Shown: in pieces, positions 8,776 to 17,367 of the stretch
Layout of the letters: the number at the start of each line of letters is the position of its first letter
Position numbering within the stretch: position 1 is the first letter of the stretch
From: Hymenobacter monticola
Lineage (GTDB): Bacteria; Bacteroidota; Bacteroidia; Cytophagales; Hymenobacteraceae
Assembly: GCF_022811645.1 (NCBI RefSeq)
Contig: NZ_CP094534.1
Location: forward strand, 2,728,001-2,792,000
DNA: 64,000 nucleotides
Direction of reading: 5' to 3'
Notes under the pieces: model-generated
What the model was told of the DNA's origin: nothing
The model's input: the letters and a program-made list of their open reading frames with translations, nothing else
Database searches by the model: none
Program-made: the position numbers and the translations under genes

Positions 8776-8777
8776 GC

Positions 8778-9725
8778 TTACACCGGCATTGCCGGCTCCA
8801 AATCCGGTTCCTTGTCCTTCATTAGCCGGGCCACCAGCGGGTGAATGAGCACGCTGAGAACAATGAGCAGCGTACCGATGTAAAACCCCGTGCTCATGCG
8901 CTCGCCGTTGAACTGCGGCGCGTGCAACAAGCCCTTGGTGTGTAGCCAATAGATGCCGGCCGCCATGCCGATGCCATACACCGGCTCCAGGTTGATGGTC
9001 AGGTTTACGGCGAAAGGGGAGATGCGCTTCATCAATTCTACCGAAGTGGAGAAGGCATACACTGTGCACACGCCGGCCAGCAAACCCAGCCACAGCCAGT
9101 CGTAGCCGTGCCAGGCCAGCTGCAGGCCCCGGCCCTGCGTGAAATAGCGGCTGTAGACGGGGAAGAACAGCGCGATGCTCAGGCAGGCACCCAGCATCTC
9201 ATAAAACGTGAGCCGCAGCGGCGGATGCTGCTTAACCAACTTGGAGTTTAGCACGCTAAACAGCGCTGACAAGCCGGCCGACAGCACTGCCACGCCCAAG
9301 CCCAATAGTTGGTCCAGTTCGGCCTGGCTCACCAAGTACAACCCCGCCATTGTAATCAACCCGAGGCCCACCTCGTAGCCGCGCACCCGGCGCCAGAGCA
9401 GCAGCGGCTCCAGCAGCGAGGTCCACAAGGCCAGCGTGGCTAGTCCGGCCAAACACACGCTTACCGACGACAGCCGCGCCGCCAGAAAAAAGGTAATCCA
9501 GTGCGTGGCCACCAGCGCGCCCACTGCCAGCAGCCGCAGCGCCTGGCCTGCCGGGATGCGCCAGGGCATGCGCCGGGCCACCAGCAGCACCGCCAGCCCC
9601 GTGGACGCCAGCAGCGTGCGCCAAAACACCAGCTCCACCGATGGCAAGCTCAGCAGCTTGCCTAAAATGGCCGTGAAGCCCCACAGGAGCACAATGAAAT
9701 GAAGCTTGAGGTAGTCTCTTAGCAA
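8778..9725 (-). CDS. EamA/DMT-family transporter
   Basis: Inner-membrane transporter of the drug/metabolite superfamily with about ten hydrophobic segments in two halves, starting at LKLHFIVLLWGFTAILGKLL. The substrate cannot be read from sequence. The frame continues upstream to 9791, but those codons translate a low-complexity inverted repeat (PPHPPTLIPL). I chose the TTG at 9725, directly before RDYLKLHF, which matches the usual N-terminus of this subgroup. The gene is convergent with ispE. Confidence 0.88.
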   Translation of the reverse strand: MLRDYLKLHFIVLLWGFTAILGKLLSLPSVELVFWRTLLASTGLAVLLVARRMPWRIPAGQALRLLAVGALVATHWITFFLAARLSSVSVCLAGLATLALWTSLLEPLLLWRRVRGYEVGLGLITMAGLYLVSQAELDQLLGLGVAVLSAGLSALFSVLNSKLVKQHPPLRLTFYEMLGACLSIALFFPVYSRYFTQGRGLQLAWHGYDWLWLGLLAGVCTVYAFSTSVELMKRISPFAVNLTINLEPVYGIGMAAGIYWLHTKGLLHAPQFNGERMSTGFYIGTLLIVLSVLIHPLVARLMKDKEPDLEPAMPV

Positions 9726-9823
9726 GGGTATAAGGGTAGGAGGGTGTGGGGGTATGAGGAATGAGATAGGTCGAAGGAAAAAGCAACTCATACCCTCCTA
9801 CCCCCACACCCTCATACCCTAAA
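9725..9823. repeat. Type B low-complexity inverted repeat
   Basis: Left arm 9725-9759 and right arm 9787-9823 are imperfect reverse complements made of units such as AGGGTGTGGGGGTATGAGG. The spacer is about 27 nt. The right arm ends 1 nt before the lptF/lptG-type stop codon and the left arm begins at the EamA start codon. Confidence 0.8.
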
Positions 9824-10903
9824 TTACTTCGGCACAAACCGGTACAGCGCCAGGCCGATGACGCTGAACACCGTGGTGGGTACCCAGGCCGCTATCAGTG
9901 GCGATAGGCTGCCCACCTGCGCCAGGTTGCGGCTGAGCATCACGAAAATGATGAAAATAAAGGCCAGCACGAAGCCCAGCGCAATCTGCCCGCCCACGCC
10001 GGCGCGCGACTTGCGCGCGCTCAGGATGACGCCAATCAGGGTGAGCACCACGATGGCGAAGGGGTAAGAATACCGCTCGTATTTGTCGCTGAGGTAAATC
10101 TGCGTGTCATCGGCCCCGCGCTCTATCTTGGTGCGGATGAAGGCGTTGAGCTCCGGCAGGGTGAGGGTTTCGGCAATCTTGTAGTTGCTGGCGAAGTCCT
10201 TGGGGAATAGGTTCAGCGTGGTGTCGCGGGCCGGTATAGTTTGCAGCGTCTCGTCCTGCGCGCCGCGGAAGGTGCGCACCAGCTGCGGCGACAAATGCCA
10301 CACGTGCTTCGTCGAATCCCAGTTGATGGCGTCGGCCGTCATGCGGCGGCGCAGGATGGTGCCGTCCACGGTTTCGAGCGCAAAACGAAAGCCCACGTTG
10401 CTCGTGTTGTCGTAGCTTTCCATGTACACGTAGCTTTTCGGGCCAATCTTGATGTGCACGTTGCGCCCCTGAAACCGGTACGGCAGCTTAATGTAGGCCC
10501 GCTCGAACGCCACGCGCGACTTGCTGCCCACCGGCAGCACCCAGCCAATCAGCCCAAATATCAGCAGCCCCACCACCGAGCCGCCCAGCGCATACGGCAG
10601 CATCAGCCGCTTAAAGCTCACCCCACTGGCCAGAATGGCCACAATCTCCGTGCGCGCCGCCAACTGCGCCGTCACAAATACCACCGCGATAAAGATGGTA
10701 ATCGGCGAGAGCAGGTTGGCGAAATACGGAAACAGGTAGATGTAATAGCCGAAAATAATTTGCCCCATCGACAAATTATGCTGGATAAAGTCGTCGTTTT
10801 TCTCCGTGAAATCAATCACGCAAATCACCGACACGAGAATCACCACCGAGAAGAAAAACGCGGCCAGAAACTTCTTGATGATGTATTTGTCGAGGATATT
10901 CAT
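9824..10903 (-). CDS. LptF/LptG-family lipopolysaccharide export permease
   Basis: Inner-membrane component of the Lpt machine that extracts lipopolysaccharide with the LptB ATPase. The N-terminal pattern MNILDKYIIKKFLAAFFFSVVILV, two further membrane segments, a central periplasmic domain (about residues 125-260) and three C-terminal membrane segments fit YjgP/YjgQ proteins at normal length (359 residues). I chose the ATG at 10903 because the upstream extension to 10972 only reads through a type A repeat. It lies downstream of tgt on the same strand. Whether it is LptF or LptG is unclear; the opening looks more like LptG. Confidence 0.9.
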   Translation of the reverse strand: MNILDKYIIKKFLAAFFFSVVILVSVICVIDFTEKNDDFIQHNLSMGQIIFGYYIYLFPYFANLLSPITIFIAVVFVTAQLAARTEIVAILASGVSFKRLMLPYALGGSVVGLLIFGLIGWVLPVGSKSRVAFERAYIKLPYRFQGRNVHIKIGPKSYVYMESYDNTSNVGFRFALETVDGTILRRRMTADAINWDSTKHVWHLSPQLVRTFRGAQDETLQTIPARDTTLNLFPKDFASNYKIAETLTLPELNAFIRTKIERGADDTQIYLSDKYERYSYPFAIVVLTLIGVILSARKSRAGVGGQIALGFVLAFIFIIFVMLSRNLAQVGSLSPLIAAWVPTTVFSVIGLALYRFVPK

Positions 10904-10912
10904 TCCAAAATA

Positions 10913-10994
10913 ATGTTGAGTTTTGAGGGTTGAGTTTTGAATGAGGTAATTGAGAAAAACAGCACTCAACATTTAAAACTCAACATTCAACACT
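10913..10994. repeat. Type A low-complexity inverted repeat, copy 3
   Basis: Left arm 10913-10943 (ATGTTGAGTTTTGAGGGTTG and on) pairs with right arm 10963-10994, with a 19-nt spacer. It fills the gap between tgt (stop at 10997) and the Lpt permease (start at 10903). A transcript across both genes would carry it as a stem-loop. Confidence 0.85.
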
Positions 10995-10996
10995 TT

Positions 10997-12127
10997 CTAC
11001 AAGCGCGTCATCACCTGCTTCACCATGCGCTCTTTCCAGGGGCCAAACGTGCCGGCCAGGATTTCCTTGCGGGCTTCCTTCACCAGCCACAGGTAAAAGG
11101 CCAGGTTGTGGGCCGAGGCAATTTGCGGGCCCAGCATCTCCTTGCTCTGGAACAGGTGGCGCACATAGGAGCGGCTGTAGAACGTGCTGGCGTGCCCGCC
11201 CAGTTCGGGGTCGAGGGGCGCGAAGTCCATTTCCCACTTCTTGTTGGTGATGTTCACGATGCCCTGCGTGGTGAACAGCATGCCGTTGCGGGCGTTGCGG
11301 GTCGGCATCACGCAGTCGAACATGTCCACGCCCAGCGCAATGTTTTCCAGGATATTGGCCGGCGTGCCCACGCCCATCAGGTAGCGCGGCTTGTCTTTGG
11401 GCAGGATGTCGCACACCAGTTCGGTCATCTCGTACATCAGCTCGGCCGGCTCGCCCACGCTCAGCCCGCCAATGGCGTTGCCCGCCCGGCCCTGCTCGGC
11501 AATAAACTCGGCCGACTTCACCCGCAAATCCTTAAAGGTGCTGCCCTGCACAATGGGGAAAAGGTTCTGCTCGTAGCCGTAGAGGCCCTCGGTGCTGTCG
11601 AAACGCTGGATGCAGCGCTTCAGCCAGCGGTGCGTCATGTCGAGCGAACGGGCGGCATAGTCGTACTCGCAGGGCCAGGGCGTGCACTCGTCAAACGCCA
11701 TAATAATGTCGGCCCCGATGACGCGCTGAATGTCCATCACGCCCTCGGGTGAGAACAAATGCTGGCTGCCGTCCACGTGCGAGCGGAATTTCACGCCCTC
11801 CTCCTTAATCTTCCGGGTGTTGCTCAGCGAGTACACCTGGTAGCCGCCTGAGTCGGTGAGAATGGGCCGGTCCCAGCCGTTGAACTGGTGCAGGCCACCG
11901 GCCGCCTTCAGCACATCCAGCCCCGGCCGCAGGTAAAGGTGGTAGGTGTTGCCAAGAATAATCTGGGCGTTGATGTCCGTTTTCAGAGTTTGCTGCGACA
12001 CTGCCTTCACGGTGCCGGCCGTGCCCACGGGCATGAAAATGGGCGTTTCAATGGTGCCGTGGGCCGTTTCGAGGCGGCCGGCGCGGGCTTTGGTGGCGGA
12101 ATCCTGGGCGAGAAGGTCGAAGGTCAT
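10997..12127 (-). CDS. tgt: tRNA-guanine transglycosylase
   Basis: Exchanges guanine-34 for preQ1 in GUN-anticodon tRNAs. Conserved elements: ETPIFMPVGTAGTVKAV, LGNTYHLYLRPG, DSGGYQVYSL with the nucleophile region, GGLSVGE, and RYLMGVGTP. The zinc ligands are likely at the C-terminus (DCVMPTRNARNG followed by the Cys/His region); I did not verify all four. The frame runs up to 12265, but that extension is translated REP-like DNA. The ATG at 12127 (MTFDLLAQ) matches the family start, and 12145 is the alternative. The product is 376 residues, with the Lpt permease downstream. Confidence 0.95.
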   Translation of the reverse strand: MTFDLLAQDSATKARAGRLETAHGTIETPIFMPVGTAGTVKAVSQQTLKTDINAQIILGNTYHLYLRPGLDVLKAAGGLHQFNGWDRPILTDSGGYQVYSLSNTRKIKEEGVKFRSHVDGSQHLFSPEGVMDIQRVIGADIIMAFDECTPWPCEYDYAARSLDMTHRWLKRCIQRFDSTEGLYGYEQNLFPIVQGSTFKDLRVKSAEFIAEQGRAGNAIGGLSVGEPAELMYEMTELVCDILPKDKPRYLMGVGTPANILENIALGVDMFDCVMPTRNARNGMLFTTQGIVNITNKKWEMDFAPLDPELGGHASTFYSRSYVRHLFQSKEMLGPQIASAHNLAFYLWLVKEARKEILAGTFGPWKERMVKQVMTRL

Positions 12128-12151
12128 GCTATGTTGAACGGTCATTGGTTG

Positions 12152-12256
12152 TCTGTCATCCTGAGCGCAGCGAAGGACCTTCTCACTGCCGAACGGCTTG
12201 CAGTAATCAACCGACACAAACGTGAGAAGGTCCTTCGCTGCGTTCAGGATGACAGA
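12152..12256. repeat. REP-like inverted repeat, GAGCGCAGCGAAGGACC type, copy 1
   Basis: Arms 12152-12186 and 12222-12256 are 35-nt reverse complements with one mismatch, around a 35-nt spacer. A related pair sits at 25358-25457. It lies just upstream of tgt and is misread as an N-terminal extension of that gene (ILNAAKDLL). Confidence 0.85.
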
Positions 12257-12302
12257 CGCACACAACTAAAGCGCAAAGATACCCCGGCCGCCCGGCGTCC
12301 CG

Positions 12303-12310
12303 TACTTTTG
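12303..12310 (+). promoter_or_regulatory. -7 promoter element for glycosyltransferase/sigma operon
   Basis: TACTTTTG matches the Bacteroidota consensus TAnnTTTG exactly and lies 25 nt before the TTG start at 12336. No convincing TTG element was found about 20 nt upstream. Confidence 0.5.
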
Positions 12311-12335
12311 CGGGTCCATTCACGCCGCCGTTCCC

Positions 12336-13481
12336 TTGCCGATACCCGTACCCACTTCCCCGTTTTTCTGGCTGCTGCTGGCATGCGTGGTAGTGCAGCT
12401 TTTTTACGCCGCTTATTATTTCTGGCCCTTCGCCCAGCGCCCCCTCGAAGCCCCCGCCGACGCGCCCGGGCCCGATGCGGAGCCCGTTTCCATCGTGGTC
12501 TGCGCCCACAACGAGCTCGACAACCTGCGCCGCCTCATGCCGCTGCTGCTGCAGCAAGACTACCCCGCCGGCTTCGAAATCGTCCTCATCGACGACCGCA
12601 GCGACGACGATACCTACCTCTACGCCCAGCAGCTCACCCAGTATTACCACGAAAAAGTGCGCCTCGTGAGCGTGGCCCGCACCCCGCGCGGCTTCGCTCC
12701 CAAGAAATACGCCCTCACGCTCGGCGTCAAAACCACCCGCTACGCTCGCCTGCTCTTCACCGACGCCGACTGTATTCCGGCTACTAACCAGTGGCTGCGC
12801 CTCATGCAGCGCGGCTTTGCGCAGGGCAGTGGGGCCGACGTGGTGCTGGGTTTTTCGGCCTACACCCAGGCGCCCGGCTTCCTCAACCAGCTCATTCGCT
12901 ACGAAACGCTGCTCACCGGCGCGCAGTACCTCAGCTTTGCCTGGCGCGGCCGGCCCTACATGGGCGTGGGCCGCAACCTGGCCTACACCCGCGCCTGCTT
13001 CAACGCCACCAAGGGCTACGCCTCGCACATGCGCCTGCTTTCCGGCGACGACGACCTGCTGGTGCAGGACGCCGTGCGCTACGGCCAGCGCGTGGCCGTG
13101 GTGGCCGACCCCAGCGCCCACACCCTGAGCGAACCCGCCGCCACTTGGCGCGCCTGGTGGCGCCAGAAACGCCGGCACCTCTCTGCCGGCCGGGCCTACC
13201 GGCTGCCCGACCGTCTGCGCATCGGCACGTTTATGCTGGCCAATATGTTGTTCTATTTGGCCACCGCCGCGCTAGCATTTTCCCCAAACAATTGGGTACC
13301 TTTGGCGGTGGTATGGGTTCTCCGGACTTTGTTCGTGAGCGCCGTGTATGCCCGTCTGAGCCGCCGGCTCGGGCAGCCCGTAATCGTCGGGCTCCTGCCG
13401 GTGCTCGACGTGGTTTATTTTTTTCAATACCTGGCCCTGGGAATCTCGCTGTTCCTCAACCGCACCCTTCGATGGAAGTAA
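12336..13481 (+). CDS. Membrane family 2 glycosyltransferase
   Basis: The 381 residues have an N-terminal membrane anchor (FFWLLLACVVVQLFYAAYYF), a GT-A domain and C-terminal membrane segments. GT2 landmarks are PVSIVVCAHNELDNL (about residue 50), DDRSDDDT, the metal-binding LLFTDADCIP (about 145), DDDLLVQDAV (about 245) and a QKRRHLSAG acceptor-region motif. Donor and acceptor are unknown. The start is TTG at 12336 (LPIPVP), 25 nt after a good -7 element. The last 10 nt overlap the following sigma-factor gene. Confidence 0.9.
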   Translation: MPIPVPTSPFFWLLLACVVVQLFYAAYYFWPFAQRPLEAPADAPGPDAEPVSIVVCAHNELDNLRRLMPLLLQQDYPAGFEIVLIDDRSDDDTYLYAQQLTQYYHEKVRLVSVARTPRGFAPKKYALTLGVKTTRYARLLFTDADCIPATNQWLRLMQRGFAQGSGADVVLGFSAYTQAPGFLNQLIRYETLLTGAQYLSFAWRGRPYMGVGRNLAYTRACFNATKGYASHMRLLSGDDDLLVQDAVRYGQRVAVVADPSAHTLSEPAATWRAWWRQKRRHLSAGRAYRLPDRLRIGTFMLANMLFYLATAALAFSPNNWVPLAVVWVLRTLFVSAVYARLSRRLGQPVIVGLLPVLDVVYFFQYLALGISLFLNRTLRWK

Positions 13482-14095
13482 ACAACCAAGACATTCAAAA
13501 GCAGTTCTCAGCCAAAGCCAAGCACGACTTCAAGCTGATTCGCGCCGCCGTGGACCACGGCGACGAGAAAGCTTACGCCGAGCTGATGCACATCTACAAG
13601 AAGCCCGTGTACCACGTGGTGCTCAAGATGGTGCGCAACCAGGACGACGCCGAGGACCTCACCATCGAAGCCTTCGCCAAGGCCTTCAAGAACCTGCACA
13701 AGTTCAACCCCGAGTATGCATTTAGTACTTGGTTGTTCCGCATTGCCACCAACAACTGCATCGACTTTATTCGCAAGAATAAAATCAAAACCATGTCGAT
13801 TGACTCGGCCATTAAGGTCGACAACGGCGATGAAATCACCATCGATTTCCGCGACAACGACCTGAACCCGGCCGAGCACGCCGTGCGCAACCAGAAAATC
13901 GAAATCATGCGCCACGTGGTGTCGCGCCTGCCCGATAAGTACCAGCGCCTCGTTTCGCTGCGCTATTTCGATGAGCTCAGCTACGAAGAAATCGCCACCG
14001 AGCTCAAAGCCCCCCTCGGCACCGTGAAAGCCCAGCTGCACCGCGCCCGCGAGCTGCTCTATGACATGGTGAAGCACACCAAGCAGATTATTTAA
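13472..14095 (+). CDS. ECF-type sigma-70 family RNA polymerase sigma factor
   Basis: Region 2 is clear: YAELMHIYKKPVYHVVLKMVRNQDDAEDLTIEAF and FSTWLFRIATNNCIDFIR. Region 4 has LPDKYQRLVSLRYFDELSYEEIATEL and GTVKAQLHRARELLYDM. The 207-residue product has about 30 residues before region 2. The same frame is open back to 12791 through the glycosyltransferase, but only the ATG at 13472 gives a family-like N-terminus (MEVNNQDIQ). It overlaps the glycosyltransferase by 10 nt. No anti-sigma gene is adjacent. A strong terminator follows 4 nt after the stop. Confidence 0.93.
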   Translation: MEVNNQDIQKQFSAKAKHDFKLIRAAVDHGDEKAYAELMHIYKKPVYHVVLKMVRNQDDAEDLTIEAFAKAFKNLHKFNPEYAFSTWLFRIATNNCIDFIRKNKIKTMSIDSAIKVDNGDEITIDFRDNDLNPAEHAVRNQKIEIMRHVVSRLPDKYQRLVSLRYFDELSYEEIATELKAPLGTVKAQLHRARELLYDMVKHTKQII

Positions 14096-14099
14096 TCAT

Positions 14100-14131
14100 A
14101 AAAAAGCCCCGCTGCGAGTCGGGGCTTTTTT
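14100..14131 (+). terminator. Rho-independent terminator
   Basis: The stem AAAGCCCCG/CGGGGCTTT with a short loop, followed by T residues, lies directly behind the sigma-factor stop. Confidence 0.9.
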
Positions 14132-14146
14132 GTTGGTGTTAGGAAT

Positions 14147-14240
14147 CGGATGGCGCGAGTACCCCGAAGCTCCTGCTTCGGCCCGTTGAACGATGCAGAC
14201 GCGAGCCGAAGCAGGAGCTTCGGGGTACTCGTGCCATCCG
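14147..14240. repeat. REP-like inverted repeat, GTACCCCGAAGCTCC type, copy 2
   Basis: Arms 14147-14182 and 14205-14240 are near-perfect 36-nt reverse complements around a 22-nt spacer. They share GTACCCCGAAGCTCC with the elements at 8734-8775 and 28344-28431. It lies just upstream of rsmG. Confidence 0.85.
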
Positions 14241-14265
14241 GCGCGCGCCGTGCACCTTTGCACCC

Positions 14266-14883
14266 ATGAATCTTTTGCAGCACCACTTCCCCGCGCTCAC
14301 GCCCCGGCAGCTCCAGCTTTTCCAGCAGCTCGAAACCGAATTCCGGGCCACCAACGAAGCCATCAACCTCGTGTCGCGTACCGACATGGACAATTTCGTG
14401 GAGCGCCACGTGCTGCACTCGCTGGGCATCGCCAAGGTCGTTCAATTCCCTAAAGGCAGCGCCGTACTGGATGTGGGTACCGGCGGCGGCCTGCCCGGCC
14501 TGCCGCTGGCCATCATGTTCCCCGAAGTTCATTTTCACTTGGTGGACAGCATCGGCAAGAAAATCCGCGCCGTGCAGTTCATGGCCGCTGCCTTGGGCCT
14601 CGACAACGTGACGGCCGAGCAAACCCGCGCCGAGCAGGTGCGCCAGAAGTTTGACTACGTGGTGAGCCGCGCCGTGGCCCGCCTCGCCACCTTCCACCCC
14701 TGGATTGCCCACCGCTTCAAGCCCCAGGGCGCAGCGGGCTCAGGCCTGTATTATCTCAAAGGCGGCGACCTGGCAGAAGAAATTGCCGAGTCAGGTTTAA
14801 AGGCGAAAGTGACGGATTTGAGCGATTTTTACCAGGAGGAATTTTTCGAAACGAAGAAGGTCGTTTTCGTGCCTGCCAAGTAG
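14266..14883 (+). CDS. rsmG: 16S rRNA (guanine-527-N7)-methyltransferase
   Basis: SAM-dependent methyltransferase acting on 16S rRNA. The 205 residues show INLVSRTDMDNFVERHVLHSLG, the SAM-binding motif VLDVGTGGGLPGLPLAI (about residue 68), VDSIGKKIRAVQ and VVSRAVARL, all typical of RsmG/GidB. The ATG at 14266 opens the normal N-terminus. A near-consensus -7 element (CACCTTTG) lies about 8 nt upstream. Confidence 0.96.
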   Translation: MNLLQHHFPALTPRQLQLFQQLETEFRATNEAINLVSRTDMDNFVERHVLHSLGIAKVVQFPKGSAVLDVGTGGGLPGLPLAIMFPEVHFHLVDSIGKKIRAVQFMAAALGLDNVTAEQTRAEQVRQKFDYVVSRAVARLATFHPWIAHRFKPQGAAGSGLYYLKGGDLAEEIAESGLKAKVTDLSDFYQEEFFETKKVVFVPAK

Positions 14884-14904
14884 GGGAGGGGCCTTGGTAG
14901 GCGG

Positions 14905-15063
14905 CTGTCATTGCGAGGCGGAGCCGAAGCAATCCGTCCTGTTCTCAGCGACTAGCCCCATAATGTGATAAAGCCCCGGTACTGCGCAGTGCCGGGGCTT
15001 TCTGGTAAAAGAATATGTCTGGGTTTGATAGGATAGATTGCTTCGCTCCGCTCGCAATGACAG
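14905..15063. repeat. REP-like inverted repeat, CATTGCGAGGCGGAGC type, nesting a terminator
   Basis: Left arm 14905-14940 (CTGTCATTGCGAGGCGGAGC and on) pairs imperfectly with right arm 15030-15063. Nested in the spacer, 14971-15000 is a perfect hairpin AAGCCCCGGTACTGC/GCAGTGCCGGGGCTT, which probably terminates one or both of the convergent genes rsmG and the YheT-like hydrolase. Confidence 0.8.
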
Positions 15064-15076
15064 ACGAAAACATTAA

Positions 15077-16057
15077 TTACCCCGGTACCTCGGCCGTAAG
15101 AAATTCTACCGCGCGGCGCTCTGAATAATATTCCCCGTTGCTCTCCGCAAAGCCCACGTGCCCACCTGCGGCCGGTGTTTCCAGAAACACATAAGGCGAC
15201 TGCGCCGCTACCTCCCGCGGAAAGCAAGAAGCCGGCAGAAACGGGTCGTTTTGCGCATTTACCAGCAGCGTGGGCACTCGGATGCCGCTCAGGTAGCGGC
15301 CCGAACTGGCATATTGGTAATAGGCATCGGCCGAGTCGAAGCCGTGCATGGGCGCGGTGTATTTGTCGTCGAACTGCGGAAAATTGCGGAGCGCCTCCAA
15401 CCCCTCTAAATCGACTTCGCCTGGGTTCTGGGCGGCTTTGTCTCTGATTTTCTGGCGCAGCGATTTCAGAAAGCGCCGCATGTATACCTGATTTTGGGGC
15501 CGGCCGATGTGCATAGAACTGGCCCGCAAATCTGTCGGTACCGAAAATACGGCTGCCCGCTCTACTTCGCCAGGCACGCGATTAGCATCTTCGCCCAGGT
15601 ACTTCAAGGTCACGTTGCCGCCCGCGCTGAAGCCCAGCAGGTAGGCCCGGTGGTAGCGGTCGGTGGCCAAGGCGTGGCGCAGCACCGTGTCGAGGTCCTC
15701 GGTGTCGCCGAGGTGGTAGGAGCGGAGCAGGCGGTTCATTTCGCCGCCGCAGCTGCGGTAGTTCCACGCCAGCGCATCGAAGCCGGCTTGGTTGAGGGCG
15801 CGCACCATGCCGCGCACGTAAGGCCGCGAAGCGTCGCCCTCCAAGCCGTGCGACACGATGGCGAGGCCGTCGGTGGGGCGCATCTCGGGCAGGCGGCTCC
15901 AGTCTAAGTCCAGGAAGTCGCCATCGGGTAGCTCCAAACGCTCGCGTTGGTAGGTCACGTCGGGCACGGTGCGCCATAGGCTAGGCACAATGGTTTGCAA
16001 ATGGCCGTTGAATTGATAGAACGGCGGCTGGTAGTGCGAATGCGCAACGAGGGGCAT
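15077..16057 (-). CDS. YheT-family alpha/beta hydrolase
   Basis: Predicted cytoplasmic esterase of the YheT/EMB8 family (326 residues). The N-terminal FNGHLQTIVPSL is diagnostic. The oxyanion region is IVSHGLEGDASRPYVRGM, the nucleophile serine lies in LLGFSAGGNVTLKYLGE (about residue 147), the acid is in LLVNAQNDPFLP and the histidine in GGHVGF near the C-terminus. The physiological substrate is unknown. The gene is convergent with rsmG, separated from it by a nested repeat/terminator. Confidence 0.92.
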   Translation of the reverse strand: MPLVAHSHYQPPFYQFNGHLQTIVPSLWRTVPDVTYQRERLELPDGDFLDLDWSRLPEMRPTDGLAIVSHGLEGDASRPYVRGMVRALNQAGFDALAWNYRSCGGEMNRLLRSYHLGDTEDLDTVLRHALATDRYHRAYLLGFSAGGNVTLKYLGEDANRVPGEVERAAVFSVPTDLRASSMHIGRPQNQVYMRRFLKSLRQKIRDKAAQNPGEVDLEGLEALRNFPQFDDKYTAPMHGFDSADAYYQYASSGRYLSGIRVPTLLVNAQNDPFLPASCFPREVAAQSPYVFLETPAAGGHVGFAESNGEYYSERRAVEFLTAEVPG

Positions 16058-16145
16058 GGCGCAAATAACATAAAAGCGTTGTGAGGACGCGATGGGTAAA
16101 AAAGGCCTTGCTAAAGAGGTACAGGGTAAGGCTGAGGTGGTCTAG

Positions 16146-17045
16146 TTACGCTGGACAGTTTAGGGCACTAAATTTAAGAAGCTGTTGATGAGTGTGATAC
16201 GGTGTCTGGTAGTCGATGCTGGAATGCAGGCGCTCGTGATTGTAGTAGTGAAAATAGGCAGCGGCGCTGGCTTGGGCGTCGGCTAGGTCGGCGAAAACGG
16301 GCCGCTCGCGGACTTCGAGCACCTCCGTTTTGAAGCGCGACCACAAACTCTCTGCCTGCGCATTATCGTAGCAGTCACCCCGGCGGCTCTGTGAGCGTAG
16401 CGCCTGGTGGTCGTGCAGCAGCTTGCGGTAGGCGTTGCCGCAGTACTGCCCGCCCCGGTCGGCGTGGACGACGAGGTCCGACGTGGGCGGCTGCGACCAA
16501 AAGGCTCACTGTAAGGCCCTGGTCACCAGTTCTTCGGGCATGGTAGCCCCGACCTGCCAGCCCACTACTTGCTTACTGGCCATGTCCTGAAAAGAGCACA
16601 GGTAGGCCCAGTCGCCGTTGGCCAACGGCAGGTAGGTGATATCGCTGACCCAGACCCGGTTGGCCTGGGTCGGCTTGAGCTGGTCGAGCAGGCGGTTCGG
16701 CGCGCAGCGCAGCCCGTGGGTCGAGTCCGTGGTGCGCGGGGTAAAGGCCTTGGGTTGCAGCGCATGCAGGCTCCGGCGGCGCATGGCGGTGCGTAGCCGC
16801 TGCCGCCCCACGCGGTAGCCCTTGCGGCGCAGTTTGACGCGCAGCCTGCGCGTCCCATAGCAGCGCTTATGCACTCCAAACGCCTTGACCAGGGCAGTTT
16901 CCCAAGCCGGCTCTCGCTGGGCTACCTTTTGGTGTTGCGCTTGTTGCCACGCGTAGTAACCGCTGGCCGGCACCGCCACCAACTGGCAGAGCAGGCGCAC
17001 GGGATAATGGTCGCGTTGCGCCTCGATGAAACGGTAGCGGCTCAT
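16146..17045 (-). pseudogene. IS3-family transposase OrfB, interrupted by a stop
   Basis: The N-terminal part (MSRYRFIEAQRDHYPVRLLC) and the rve integrase core are present. The first catalytic Asp lies in VWVSDITYLP, the second in VVHADRGGQY and the Glu in CYDNAQAESLWSRF. An in-frame TGA at 16508-16506, after ELVTRALQ, splits the core between the first and second Asp. The downstream part stays in the same frame to the normal C-terminus, so a single nonsense change inactivates it. Confidence 0.9.
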
Positions 17046-17116
17046 TGGTCCGGTGTCTGTGAGAGCCTGCGCGTAAAGCAGGCGCTGGCAATGGCTTTTT
17101 TTAAAATTTCCAGTTC

Positions 17117-17367
17117 CTAAGCCTGCCGCCGATTGGCGGCGCGCAGTTGGCGCAACTCAGCCGCCGTGGCCGGGTCCAACTCCGCCCCGCGGGCAGCCGC
17201 CACCGGCGTAAGCGCTTCCTTTTGCCACTTATAAATGCGTTTGGGGTCGATATTCAGGGCGCGCGCCGCGGCCTGTGTCGAGCGGCTTTCACTGGCCAAG
17301 CGCAGGGCCTCGGCCCGGAAGGCAGCATCATAGCGCCGACGTTTGGTAGGTGGGGGCTGTCTTTCAT
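17117..17367 (-). pseudogene. IS3-family OrfA helix-turn-helix protein, frameshifted
   Basis: The helix-turn-helix part RRRYDAAFRAEALRLASESRS followed by ALNIDPKRIYKWQKEAL is typical of OrfA. The natural ATG at 17367 is out of frame with it by one base at a run of five C (17352-17356). One more C would restore the frame. A TAG after RRQA precedes ELEILKKAIA, where the family usually continues without a break, so a Gln-to-stop change is likely. Confidence 0.8.

Noticed and set aside
6310..10994. Type A repeats as a CRISPR array
   Set aside because: Only two arms per locus, inverted rather than direct, irregular spacer sizes and no cas genes.
12128..12265. N-terminal extension of tgt
   Set aside because: Encoded by a REP-like inverted repeat; the family N-terminus starts at MTFDLLAQ.
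12791..13471. Upstream extension of the sigma-factor frame
   Set aside because: It overlaps the glycosyltransferase in another frame and reads as Arg/Ala/Pro noise; the sigma factor begins at 13472.
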